Shown: positions 24,504 through 37,700 of the stretch, piece after piece | Numbering within the stretch: the first letter of the stretch is position 1 | Layout of the letters: each line of letters begins with the position of its first letter | NCBI RefSeq assembly: GCF_037975245.1 | Contig: NC_092566.1 | Span: forward strand, 1,362,001-1,426,000 | From: Apostichopus japonicus | Lineage: Eukaryota; Echinodermata; Holothuroidea; Aspidochirotida; Stichopodidae | Direction: 5' to 3' | Length of the DNA: 64,000 nt | Notes under the pieces: model-generated | Databases searched by the model: none | What the model saw: only the letters and a program-made list of their open reading frames with translations | Told to the model about the DNA's origin: nothing | Translations under genes and position numbers: made by a program

Positions 24504-25661
24504 GATATAGTGTGAGATTATCAAACTCAATATTGACGGAAACCTGATGCGTTTTGAAGAGAAAAAAAAGGTTTGCAATCCATCAACGTCAGAAAAAGAA
24601 ATAGAGGTTTGATTACCAAAGCCTGTACCGAATATTTCCAGAAGCAGGATTAATCTTACTTTTAACTTTGGTGTTTGGCTACTGTATAAGGTTGTCACTG
24701 ATTCTTGCAATGTTGATGTATATGTTATTAAGTCAAAATCGCATACGTGTGGATGCTGTGTAAATTTTAACAAAATGCTTATCAAGTTTTTCAATTCTCC
24801 AATGGATTGTTTATTGTTACAATATCCTAACTACCGAGCTTTGTTTAGTTAGATAATCGCACAGAACTACACTATTACCGCGAAGTCTTGTTTTGTTGTG
24901 ACTTTTTGTCTCTTTATGTCAACAATTTTTGCTTTGTTCTTTGTGGAGTTAATTAGCTCGCTACTGATCGATGCTCTGCAATGGCCAATTAGTTTAAGAC
25001 ATCACCAAGGCAGCACCCGGCTTGATTTCATTTGCGTGTAGTATATGCAAAGCAGATCAGACGCCACTGACCTTTTAGCCGTGGGAATTGGTACTTTGAA
25101 TATCTCATGAATAAAACGCTAAAATCCAAACGTGACTCACTTTGGATAACTTGTTTACGTGAACAACAACAAAAGGCTGACTTGTTTTTCAGCTCGGCAA
25201 ACAAATTCCGCTCGAGTATGTGTATTCAAGGAGCACTACTATCTATAGCGCACAGTCATGCGATTCAGTTGAATGAATGAATCCTTAATGGCTGCCTGCA
25301 ATGAGCTTTGTTCGATAGCTTGAACCGTGTGGAATATAATGCTCAACAAGCAGACGATTGGTGAAGAAAGATGTGGTAAAATAATTCGCAAAATCAGTCG
25401 TTAATATTGTATACTTCGTCCTTTCTATGTAGGAGAAATACAGCAATGAACTTCGCACCTCTGTCGTAGTTAATATTGATTTGTTGTGATCAAACTATAT
25501 ATTGATTTATCGGCGACTTTTAACAAACAACTGGATTAGATGTACAGGTTGTAGCCGGTGGAATTATTGCAGAACAGAGAGGAGGCATGAACTGCCGTGA
25601 TTGCAATGCTGATGAATAGAACGGAGAAGGATGAAGTGTGCTCTAAAAAGTTCAGGCAATA

Positions 25662-25721
25662 ATGGCCGATCGGCGAACCACTCTTTTGCAGTGTTCTTTG
25701 AGGATTCGCCGTCGACGGAAG
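25662..25721 (+). CDS. DOK7: DOK7-like exon 1
   Basis: 60 nt, 20 codons from ATG to AAG, with donor GTGAGA. It ends in phase 0 with a basic run just before the conserved WKxRW of exon 2. Human exon 1 also ends in phase 0 after 18 codons. The N-terminal residues themselves are weakly conserved. Confidence 0.75.
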
Positions 25722-28700
25722 GTGAGATATTTTGTCTGCAAATTTGACCACATTTTGTAATAGTTAAACTTAAAACTAGGGTAGCCTAAATTAAAATGCA
25801 TCTTGATAACAGGTTCTGATACTCGTTTACTCTGCCTCTCTCAACAGTGGAAAACACGTTGGTGCTCTCTCACTAAACTTAGTCCTGTTTCAGGTGAGAA
25901 AACAATCATTTTTGCCCAAACATAGGCTAGGCCAGTATTTCGTCTTTGCAATCAATTTAGCCTGCCTAATTTTAAGCCGGTAGCCTAACGTTAGGCTTCA
26001 TTTATAAAATTCCAGCCAAAGCGGTTGTATCACATCACCGATGGTCAGCCTATCCTACCTAAGATATTTGACGGGCATACAACATGCACTTGTTGCCAGA
26101 TATGCATGAAGGTCAGACATTGCCAGGACAGCCTAAGCCACAGGCACCTGGGCTAGGTCAGGTGCAGCTAGGCTAGGTCAGGTCCAGTTAGGCCTAGGTC
26201 AGGTTAAGGTAGCCTGCTGCTGCTAGGCTATTTCCTGTTAGATTAAACCATAACATACAACTTGCAAAGCTGCAGTTATACTAGTACTAGACAGGCTGTA
26301 GGTCCCATATAGCCTAGCCTAATTTGTTAGGTGTAACATGGATGATGGACAGTGTGAGTCAGAATTTCAGTCCCAACCAGCTATGTGACACTCTCTCCAC
26401 AAAGGATGTGCATGTTTATGATATTTGGAGTAGTTTCAGTGTGTGCTTTGAATATTGTAGGTTGGTGCCAAAACCTGCATTGATAATTTACTGTTTGTAG
26501 TGCAGTTTGACATCAAATTTATTTACGACAAATGTTACTGGTGGTAACCCAATAGAGAAACAATCTTTATTGCAACATGGACTTAAATAATGGAGCAGTA
26601 CTTTTTTAACCAAATTTTGTAGGACAGAAGTTGTAGCACATCGTCAAATCCATAAATGAGTCTGTACGAAGAGATCTGAAATAAATCAAATACAATTTAG
26701 AAGGAAGTTCTGGATAATGTCTATCTATTACTACAAGGTTTATCAGTTCATTGAAGGATGTTCTGTATAGTGAGATGAGCCATGAGCATGCAGCTTGTAA
26801 TCTCACTACTGAGGAGGTCAGAAGGTTGCAAATTGATCATGTCAGGATTTTAGGATTGTTTATGGTATTGATAACTTTTTGTCAGCCTTGGTAATGGTAG
26901 GAACACTAGAGTTCATTGTGTAAAGTTTCAGAAAGGTTACTAGTAGATATCTCATGTCTATTGTAGTAAATTATCAAGTGCCAAAGCAATGCCAACCCAA
27001 GTCATATTCATGCCAATATCAATAGAATTTTAACTACTGGTTCTACTGCATATTACTCATTGCACAGGAAGCATTATTTCATGCATTCAAAGTTTCATTA
27101 AGATTTGGAAAGTCATAGAGCCAATATCAAATTTACCAATAACATTCTTTGCTCATACAAAATTGACCATTTATGGATGCCTCAATTTCTTTTTATTGCA
27201 AGTTACAAACCATAAAGGTGATTACCTATATAATTACTGTACTTTAGAGCCATTTTCCTTATTGCATGCTGCCATAAAATATTAGTCATATAGCTAAAAT
27301 ATTAGTCATATAGCTGGAGAGCCCGAACAGAATGAACGAAGAACTGCTCTTAGCTTAATTTTATAAATACAGAAAGAAAAAAAACTTGCATGAAATTTTT
27401 CTACCATGTTGAACACCAACAATAATTTGTTTTGTTAATTTACAAGTTACTGTTCTCATTCAACTTTGAATCATTGCTCCCTGGCGGACAGGATTTATAT
27501 ACTCTTATGCGAGGATTAGATCAGCCATATTTGTGTGATATTTTATTGCTCTCCCCATAATCCTTTTCAAAAGAAAAAAAAAAAGACTTGCTTATCTTTT
27601 ATGCCCTGTTAATTATTTTCCAGTTTAATGGTTTGTTATTGTTCTCTATGGCAGTGTTCCTTTTTCAAATTCCATCAGCATAATCATCACCAAATTGTGT
27701 CCACCCACATTCGACCTTCCATATCTCCCCCCTCTTTAATAGTGGCTGGTAGTTGGCATTTTGTTTTGAAGGTTCTGTGTATTCTTTCTGGTCATTGAAT
27801 AATCAACAGACAAAGTGCAACTTATCATGCTCTTTGTATTTATTCCTTTAAGCACGGCAAACTTAAAAGTACAAATTCTTTTTTTTCTCTTCTTTTTTTC
27901 CTTCTTTGCTGAAGGGGTAATTAAATCCATAAACTGATAAATGTGTTTACTTCCCCTAGAGAGTCCCAATTTTTTTCCGGCCATTAAACATGAAAAATTG
28001 AGGAAATGTTTGTGGATTTCATTTTAAGCATAATTTTCAAGCAAACCTAGTTATTTCTCAATTCTGGTATTAAAGCATTGATCTAAAGCAGTTTATCCAT
28101 TAAATGGACTTTAAAGTTTCCTACTTAACAGGGAATAATTTAATGTTCAAATTCTGTTTGCAGTTTTGATTACTCTGCATTTGTACCTATGGTTCATGTG
28201 AACAAGAACTGTAAATTTATACATCTTTCCACTTGATACAAATTTTGCTTCATCTTTTGATCTTGTTCAATTATTTCAAGATGATTTTCTAGTCTCAAAG
28301 TTTACTATCATTGGTGTAAGTCTTGAGCATTACATTGCCTTTTATCAATGACCAAAGGAAACCAAAAAAGAAGAAGAAGAAGAAAGAAAAACATCATAAT
28401 AAAACATACCCCAGGACTCTCCACCTCCTTGGAATTTAAGAGTTTGAACTCTTCATCTTTGATCTTGTTCTCCAATGTTTTATATTTCACATTTTTAATT
28501 TCATTTTGTCTCAAATTTTACCTGTAATAACCTGAGAGCAGCTGTTTGAGTTGATGCGGATAAATATTTGAATGGGGCTTGATAGTAAAATCCCATAAAA
28601 TAGTGAAAAGTAAGCAAAAGTTCCAAAGTTTTCCATTCCTTAACCAATCAGGAATAGTTGAGTGTCAGGCATAATTGTGTGGTAGTGTGATCCACGTCCT

Positions 28701-31700
28701 GCGGAGGTATCTAATCGGTGGGAATGTTACCCCCGCCCCTTGCAAGTGAGGTATGCTTAGACGGGAAATGGTGGTATCTGCTTCCTAATATTCTGGAGCT
28801 AACTTCTGTGCCAAGTATTCACCCATAGTTTGGTAATGGTAGAGTTAATCATCAAGAATAGTGCCAGGCGGAAATGTTTAAAGTGTTGTTTGTGTGGTGG
28901 GCGCCATTCAGAACGGGCTGGCGTGTCCGTCCTGCGACGCCAGGCACCACCCGGCAAAAGCACATCCCTGCCAATGCTGATGGATTATTGAACTACTTAT
29001 CTAATTATTCATGAAGTGTATCTGGGTTTGCATAACGTTCGTAATCGATCAAATTCAGTATTGTAGAGATCTATAAGAAGGTTATCACTATTTTCCTCCA
29101 TTTTTTTTTCTACAATGTAGGTAATTTTCAGCTGTAGATTTTTTGAGATATATGTTGATATTGTATAATTTTGTGGAATTGGCTGGGCTGACCTAATCAT
29201 TGGTTGTTTGTTTGGCCAACGGTCACAGTGAACACAAATCCGATTATAATGGAACTTAATTCTGGCCTTTTGTTAAAGATTACACACCATAGCCAAGGCA
29301 ATAGATTTGAAGGCATGATTTAATCGTTTTAGCGTTAAGTCTTAAGGCATCTGCTTCCAGGCCCTTGACTCTTGCCTTTGATTTTCATACTGATAATACT
29401 TAAAGTCTGTTTTCTCCTAAATCTTGTTATGACCATTAAGCATTTGGAAGTACTAGTTATTTTGCCTAATGACCTATCACCCTCAGCAGTACAAGCAGAT
29501 TAGTTTGGCCCACCATGGTACCCACTTCCTTGTTTACCACTAGTCCTTTGTTTGTCCTCTTTGGGGTCCATTGTGCTACAACAAACTCCACATTCCATAC
29601 ATATCCCGGTCTTGTTTGCCCACCATTTGCTTGTGAAGGGGAATTGTGTGTATTTCCTCTGGTGCCTTGTACCTATAGACTATTGTATGCTGCTTGGATA
29701 GCTTTGAAAAACCTGACAAGTGTTTAGGTATATTTTAGGCGGGGATAGTTTGTGAGGTAGAATATATTTCTTCTTTGGAGTTGAGAAAGACTTGGCAGGG
29801 AATGAAGTTTCATCTAGGTTTTTGTTGTTAGGACTTAAATACATGGTTGAAGGTGTATGTTTCAGGAGGTTTGATTAAGTTACCCTCTTTTAAAGCACAA
29901 ATTACTGATATGTATGTATGGTGTGAGTGTGTGCGGGGGGGGGGGGGGGGGGGTAGGGAATGGAAGATGGGAATTAACAACGGACAGTATTATATAGTAA
30001 TATATATTTTGGCATTTACCCTTTCATGGATGAGTAATATAAAATATTGAAATCAGAATTCCTTTGGATGACTTCGGCTGCTACTGAGTTTTCTTTGACT
30101 TTTGTCGAAGATTTGTTTTTTAGTTTCTCTCCAAAATGCAAAATTAAACAAAACTGGAAGCAAACTGCTTAAATCGACTAAAGAGCCTGTGTAAGTAAGT
30201 AAGTAAGTTGGCCTGACGTTTCGATCCTAGCAGGATCTTCTTCAGAGGCTGAATGACAAGTAACAGTAACAAAAGGGACCAACACATACACAGCACAGAC
30301 AGGTTAATGTTGCTCTCTTCGTAGCCTTCCCCCAAAAGAACTCTTGCAGGGAAAATTTTTGCCTGATTCACCTTAATTTGCAGACAAAAAAGCAGACCCC
30401 TATTAAAAATTATTCACAAACTTCTCTGAAAGGGACTATGGAAGATTTCAATTGATGTTTGCATTGGACTACAGAGACCGTTCTAGACATCTCAACAACT
30501 GGAGATATTGATAGCAGATATGAATACTGAAAATATTTCTTGATCTTACAACATTCATTCAAATAAAGTAATTACCTAATATAGAATTATTGCAAGTTTT
30601 GATCTCCCTTTGTTGATGTAAAGGATTATGAAGATGCTTACATCGGTTATGAATTTTAGTATATATTAAACCTTTATTATGGTAAAGAAAAAAACCTGCA
30701 ATATCATAGTGAAGGACAAGATGAAAACAAATATGTCTTTCTTCACATACAGTAGAGGCCCATGAATAAATTATCCTTACAAAGCCTTAATAAGTCTCCA
30801 AGATGACATCCTAGCGACTGAAAATCTGTCTGTATTATTTAATTCTCTTGCTCATATTTTTAATGATTCCCATTGTCTCAGAAATTATTCATGGATGAGA
30901 CAGCATTACCAGGGTAACATCAACATTTAACTGGTAGTGTTACCCAAGTTTGACTTTACAGTTTTGTTTCTATTTTTGACCTTCAGGAATTTCAGAAATA
31001 CAGTAAAAAAACTAGTATATATAATCGATTAATCGTAGCATTGTTGTGAAATTGTTTATCTCAAGTTCTCTCGAAGAGCAATGCTTGTTTGTAGCATATA
31101 ATTTATATATCTAGTCATTTTTCGTAACCCAGTACTTTTTGAATGAAAGTGGAAAACAAGCTTGAGATCTAGAAATGTACCAAAAGTCAGTCCTGATGAA
31201 TCAACACTTTCAAACTGAGCTTTATAATTTAGTAGTTGTTAGTATTTTCATCCTGTAACAAGTATATTTGTCAGGTTTATATATATCTGGTATTACTTTA
31301 TTTTTCTGTATGACTTTGACAGCAATTCTGAACTTCTGTTTATCTGGCACATATCTAAATGAATGGTTACAGCTGTTGATAGTGTTTGTGATTTCTCAGA
31401 ATAATTAGCGTAGTTCATTTGAATCGTCATGGATACAGTCATTTAATATCCGCTATAAACAATGCACACATTGGAAAACAGCTGGTTTCAACTTGCATAA
31501 ACAAAATATTAAAAAAAAACCAGTAGACAGGAGCCTGAACAACCTTTGCTAAAAGTGCAACATCACGCTTATGAAACGGAAGGCTTAACATGCTTATGTC
31601 AATTATCTTTTTTAGATGTGTTCAGTTTTACAGAGACCTTTAAAATGAAACTGGTTGATAGGATGGCCATTAATTGATTCTAGGCCAGTATCCTATGAAG

Positions 31701-34700
31701 TCCGACTCAATTAGGGAAACAATTATATTTATATTTATACGCTCAGTTTTTTAGGGCACATCAGCATGTAAGAGCACCACCGATGGTTAACATTGTTGCT
31801 GTGTGGTCTTGTGTTCATGGTGCTGTGTGGTGTTGAGTCGTCTCATGTAGTATTGTGTGGTGTCATGTGGTGCTGCTGTAGATTCTTTTCTGTCCTCAAT
31901 CATCAGCTGATGTTGATTAAATTGTTGTCTTTTAATTTTTGCTCAGGTTAATCCTGCTTTTTGATATTTTTGTCCTGCTTATTTCGTAGTACTATGCAAG
32001 TTGGAAAATTAGTTTAGTTTTATTGGCCATTACTTTTGTTTCTTTCTTCCATTGGGAGTGTGAATGGGGTATGGTTGGAAGTGGGTTAGGTCCATAGTGC
32101 AACAAAATACCTGTAACATACATGATTAGCTTCATGTACAGTAGGTTAACCAGTGCACTGTAAATTCATAATATGCTGTTGTTTTTACCCTCAGTCTCTT
32201 TCCCCTCAAACATCCTTCATTTTCATTCATTCATTCATTCATTCCTTCTGTAGACAGTAATATCTTCATTAATTAGAAAAATTATGGAAAATATGTACAT
32301 AAAATTTAAAAACTTATGTTCAGTATTGTTCAATTCTTACTGTCCTTATAAATTATTCCCAAATGAAGAAACTCAATGTTTAAGTTTTCATTTCATTTTT
32401 CAAACTTTGTTGTTTCATTGTGTCATCATTTTTGGTAGGCTTACATTGTATTCAAAATTTAGAGGAATGGCCTTATTGATACAGAAACATGATTGTCTAA
32501 CCGAGAAACTAAATCTGTTCACTGTCACTAAAATTTTTACTTTACGAAACTTTCCAGCTTTATCATATTCATCTAGGTAAGATGATCCCTTAACATTTTT
32601 TGCTGTCAAGTTATGTGCTTTAGAGGGAACCCTTTCAGTACAGTTGGTGCCAAAAAAAGAAAACCCTTTGTCTTTTTGGAGTAAACATGTTTACGTCTGT
32701 GGTTACCGGTAAGCGATAAAGGGCAATAACTTCCCCAGAATTTTTTTGAAATGCTTTAATGAGTTTCGGTCATGCCTGGATTTTCTGTTCAACAAAGAAA
32801 TCATAAGTTCAAAGATTAATCAGTGCTTTCAAAATGATAAAAGAGATGAAAAACATTGAATATTCATCAGTTTGAAATATGACACCACCCAATTATTTAG
32901 ATCTTCATTATTTAAGATCTATAGATTGATGTTCTTGTTGGTGAGGAATACATATGTGTAGAAAATGTAATATTTTTTTTCGTGGAGATGCATTGTCCTT
33001 CAGCTACTACACATTTAAATTTATGCCTTAGAAGTGAGATAACACCATGATAATCACATGAAAAGTTGATACTAGGATCATTAATTATTTGAGGAGCCTT
33101 TCTGCATGTGCATGAGGTTTGTCAGATACGAAAGATCATAATTATAATTTGTTGAGCAGTGGAGTGTCCTTAGGGGCGTGGCTATTTGGGGGGATGTCAG
33201 TTGGATGGGGATATGGCTGAGTGAGTTGCTCAGTTGCAAAGTTAGCAACACTGGTACTTCAAGAAATGTTCAAAAGCTTTGGAGCATAGGATTGGCAAGG
33301 TAGAAGATGGGGTTTGGGGGGGGGGACAAGTTAAAGTCCCAGGAAAAGAAACACAAGTGAAACCTGCGATGCAAATCTCTGAACACTCATAAAAAAATGG
33401 CTTGAAGTAAGCTGACATCGGTAAACTGTTACCTATCTGGGGTTAAAATGTTCATGTGTAAAAGAAATGGGATTTAAACAGCGCCAATATCTATATATAT
33501 TACAGTATGTAAACTCTAGACTTTCTTTAATCCGATATAACATTTTGAGCAATTTTCAAAACTTTACTACCATTGTGTGAATAAAAAAAACATTACAGCT
33601 GTCATTGTGACTGTTTTGTGTTGGTTCCTCCCCCTTCCCCTCCCCCCTCTGACACTGTTATGGCATGTTATTTAAATTTGCGTGTCAGCCTCCCAAATCT
33701 TTCTTTAATCCACCCAGAGTTGTACAGGGAATGATGACATTAGACAAAAGTGCTGGAAGATCAAACACTATAGCTTTCTGTACATTACACCACCTTTCAT
33801 TTGATCAAAAGAGGGGAGTGTGAAACATTGAAAATTAATTTACACAGCCCCTGCAGTGAGAGAGCGTATATATTTTCCTTTTAGATAGCAATACACATAT
33901 ATGGTTGACTGGCCGACAAAGGGCGGAACAAATTTTACTCCCTGCCCCAAATCAAACAAATCTGATTGACTAGCCTTGTTTGTTGATTTTTCCCGTGAAG
34001 ATATTTGCTTTGGGTGGATTCAGCGCTGTGGGTACGGTTTGTCTGTAAGTAAGGCAGCGAAAACAGTGGTTACAAGTGAATGGAAGTTGTGCTCAGTTGG
34101 GTGTGCACAGTTTTGCAAGCCAATTAAAAACAAGTTTTTAGTTTTGTTGTTGACCAACTTGGAAAAGGGAAAAAACAGAAAAAAGAAAGAAAGAAAGAAC
34201 TGTAACTGGCATTACTTTTAGTTTCTCTCGTAGCTTTTAAGCTTCTTACATTTCTTGCATTTTAAGGTAGCTTCTTGCATTTGATGGTGGTGGGATGGTG
34301 GTTGATCCCAACCAAGTCTTGTAAAGCATATATTGAATAGTATTCAAAAGACAGAAAATACTGTTAAGATGCTGCCTATTTTGTGGCGAAAACCTTCAGT
34401 GTAGGTTAATGTATTGAAGGACATCAGTATCGCCCCAAAATATGCTAGAAAATCAAGGAATGGTCACTCATGTTCAAACTGCAACAAGCATTGTACTGCT
34501 TACCCTCATGTAGCATTTAGTTTGCTTGGATATTACTTGACTTAGATATTACTTGACTTAGATATTACTTGACTTAGATATTACTTGACTTAGATATTAT
34601 TGATATTACTCGACCTAGATAATACTTGATATTACTTGACTTAGATATTACTTGATATTACTTGACTTAGATATTACTTGATATCACTTGACTTAGATAA

Positions 34701-37700
34701 TACTTGATGTTACTCGACCTAGATATTACTTGATATTACTTGACTTAGATATTACTTGATATTACTCGACTTAGATATTACTTGATATTACTCGACTTAG
34801 ATATTACTTGATATTACTCGACTTAGATATTACTTGATATTACTCGACTTAGATATTACTTGATATTACTCGACCTAGATAATACTTGATATTACTTGAC
34901 TTAGATATTACTTGATATTACTCGACTTAGACAATACTTGATATTACTCGACTTAGACAATACTTGATATTACTCGACTTAGATATTACTTGACTTAGAT
35001 ATTACTTGATATTACTTGCTTAGATATTACTTGATATTACTTGACTTAGATATTACTTGACTCAGATATTACTTGATATTACTTGCTTAGATATTACTTG
35101 ACTCCTCTTTCCCTCTTTATCTGAGGATGAGTTGGAGAGTCAGCGAGACAGCTAGAAGGAATAACTTTTAGCAATTTTTAGCTCGCAAAGTCTTTGGGCC
35201 AACACTGATGACAAGTGAAACGTCTGATTGGTGCTTGTAGGAACGTCAGACTAAAATGGATCGAAAGTAACCAGGTTAAATAGACTGTATACAGTATGGA
35301 ACTTTTGAAATAACAAATGGATAGAGCAGTGAGAGGAAAGGAAGTCATTGATGTTCTCGTTTTTTCATCTTCATCTTCCTACAAATATTATTCATCCTAT
35401 TCATCCAGAATTTTGCACAGCAAAGACCATTTAGGTTGAATGCTTAATTTCATTCCAAACAAAAGACATTTAAATGCAGATATCCAAATCTGTTTCTTTG
35501 ACTCAAAATTGTGGCAGCCTCCCCCCACCCCCCTCCCCACACTTACATATTTAAATTTGGAACATATTGGTTTGTTGCAGTTCTCTCTTCCTGTAAGTTA
35601 CTTGAACATAGTGAACGGTAATAAAACATAATTTGAGTTTTGGCCTGTTCCACTGGTCTCGATTACTCTCATTAAATAGTTCAGGTTCCTTTTTCCTGTA
35701 CACCCAAGATAACACATAATACGGGTAATATCACCCACAGATCAGAATCATAGTTTTAGTCACTGTCGTCTTTTTCTTGGAATATTTTACTTCCAACATA
35801 TAAAGTACATGTTACTTTTGACCGGAGTCAAAGATTGGCAACGGTTATTTGGAAACCTGCCGTATGGTTCTACGTCATCGAAACAATCCACGTCATCAGT
35901 TTTTTAATATCCGTATGCTTGCCAGAGAATGTGTCTGAATAATATGTCGTCTAATTGCATTACAAGTACAAAAGTTACTCACAAACAAGTCGATGGTTGC
36001 GACTCAAAAAGTACTTCACGTTAGCGATAATTGATTGAATTACACTCTATTACCGAGATTACGTGGCACTAAATTGATTCTTTAACTCGTGCATACCGGT
36101 GTACCTTAAAGCTGGCAGAAAACAGAAATAGAATATTACTACAAATTAAAAAAATAAAATAAACATGCTGAATTGTTTTCCAAAAATATGGTGGTATTTA
36201 CTTTACCTTGAGGAACATAGCATATATACCTGTATGTTTAGTATTTGTGTAAAGAGAGAGACCAAACAACCTTGGGAGAATGAAAAATATGATTTGTCTT
36301 TTGTTTTTAATTTTAATATTATGGCATTTCATTTTTTGTGCAGAAGGACTAGAATGATAAATATGTAATCTAAAGTATTGTTGCTTTCTGCAAGTCATTG
36401 CTGTTTGAATATATTTTGAATTTGGCTTTTGTGTAAACTTAAGTTGGCCTGACTTTTCGATTCTAGCAGGCTCTTCTTCAAAGGCTAAATGACAAGTGGT
36501 TTTTGTGTAGTATTTGCTATAAATTTAGCTTATTTGTTCTTTCAGAACTATTTTAATTCACTACTTTGGATTTATTTGATCCAATAAATTATTTATATTT
36601 CAAACACAAATATTCCTCCCCCTCTCAGATATTGTGATGCATAGTTGAAATTAAATATAAAATTTTATGTAATACTCAAACTTTTCTGTGTTTCTTGGCC
36701 ATATTTGAACATATAGAATGGATTATAGCCACTTTAACATATTTGCCCCCCTCCAATTTTTTTCTAGTAACGTTTATAGTATACAGGCAGGCGTATTCTG
36801 ATCTAACTGCAATTTTGACATACAGTAGTCAGACTACTACATAGTAGTACTGTCTCCCTTGTTAATACATGATATAAATGTATCACAAGGTTATTTGACC
36901 AGACAACCTACCCTCCATTTATCACTTCTTTCATTCAGCATGAGATATCGGATGACCAGTGGATTCATTTTTAATGTTTCAAGTTTTAAATTTATCAGGA
37001 AAATATTGCTTATTGACACAACCTTCTCAAAACTGAACAAATAATTAGTTGTCAGAGTGTTTATTTCATATTTTCATATTTATGATTTAGAATTTTTACC
37101 AGATGCAATCAGTCCCTCCCCTCCCAAAAAAAGAAGTATCCTTTGTCAACTTATAAAATATACCCTGATATAAAGCTGCATTTATCAGGAAATAATCGTT
37201 AATAGTGAAAACCAGATGTTTCTTAAATAAATAATTAGCAAAGTTCTATTTCTTGGAAAAATGTCTTAATCACTTGATTGATAATAAAAATGTGAATGTT
37301 GTTTGCCTTTCTATACCACACAGCATAAATAAACATTGTTATATGTTCATATTGTTGCACATATGTGTATTCATCAGGCGTACGCCTGGTTTGATCTGTG
37401 TTCATAATGGAAGTTCTACATTACACTTAGACTGCAATAAAAAATGTGTTTGAGTGGCGTATGGACAGTCAGTAACACTTCATGGTAGTACATTAAAAAC
37501 AACTGCTATTAGAAGATAATATATCTTTACCCTGAAACCTAAAGTCTATTTTTGGTTTCATATTTCGCAGCTTTCATGTGTATAAATTTAATTGTTGTCC
37601 TTCAATTTTTTACCCAATACTGACTGGTCTGAGCACTATCACAGGTCCAAAGAAAAGACATTCAAATTTTGTCTAATATTGAATGATATTTGTACGATAT

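Noticed and set aside
34526-35102. Possible CRISPR array
   Set aside because: Repeats are adjacent without unique spacers, and the context is a eukaryotic intron.
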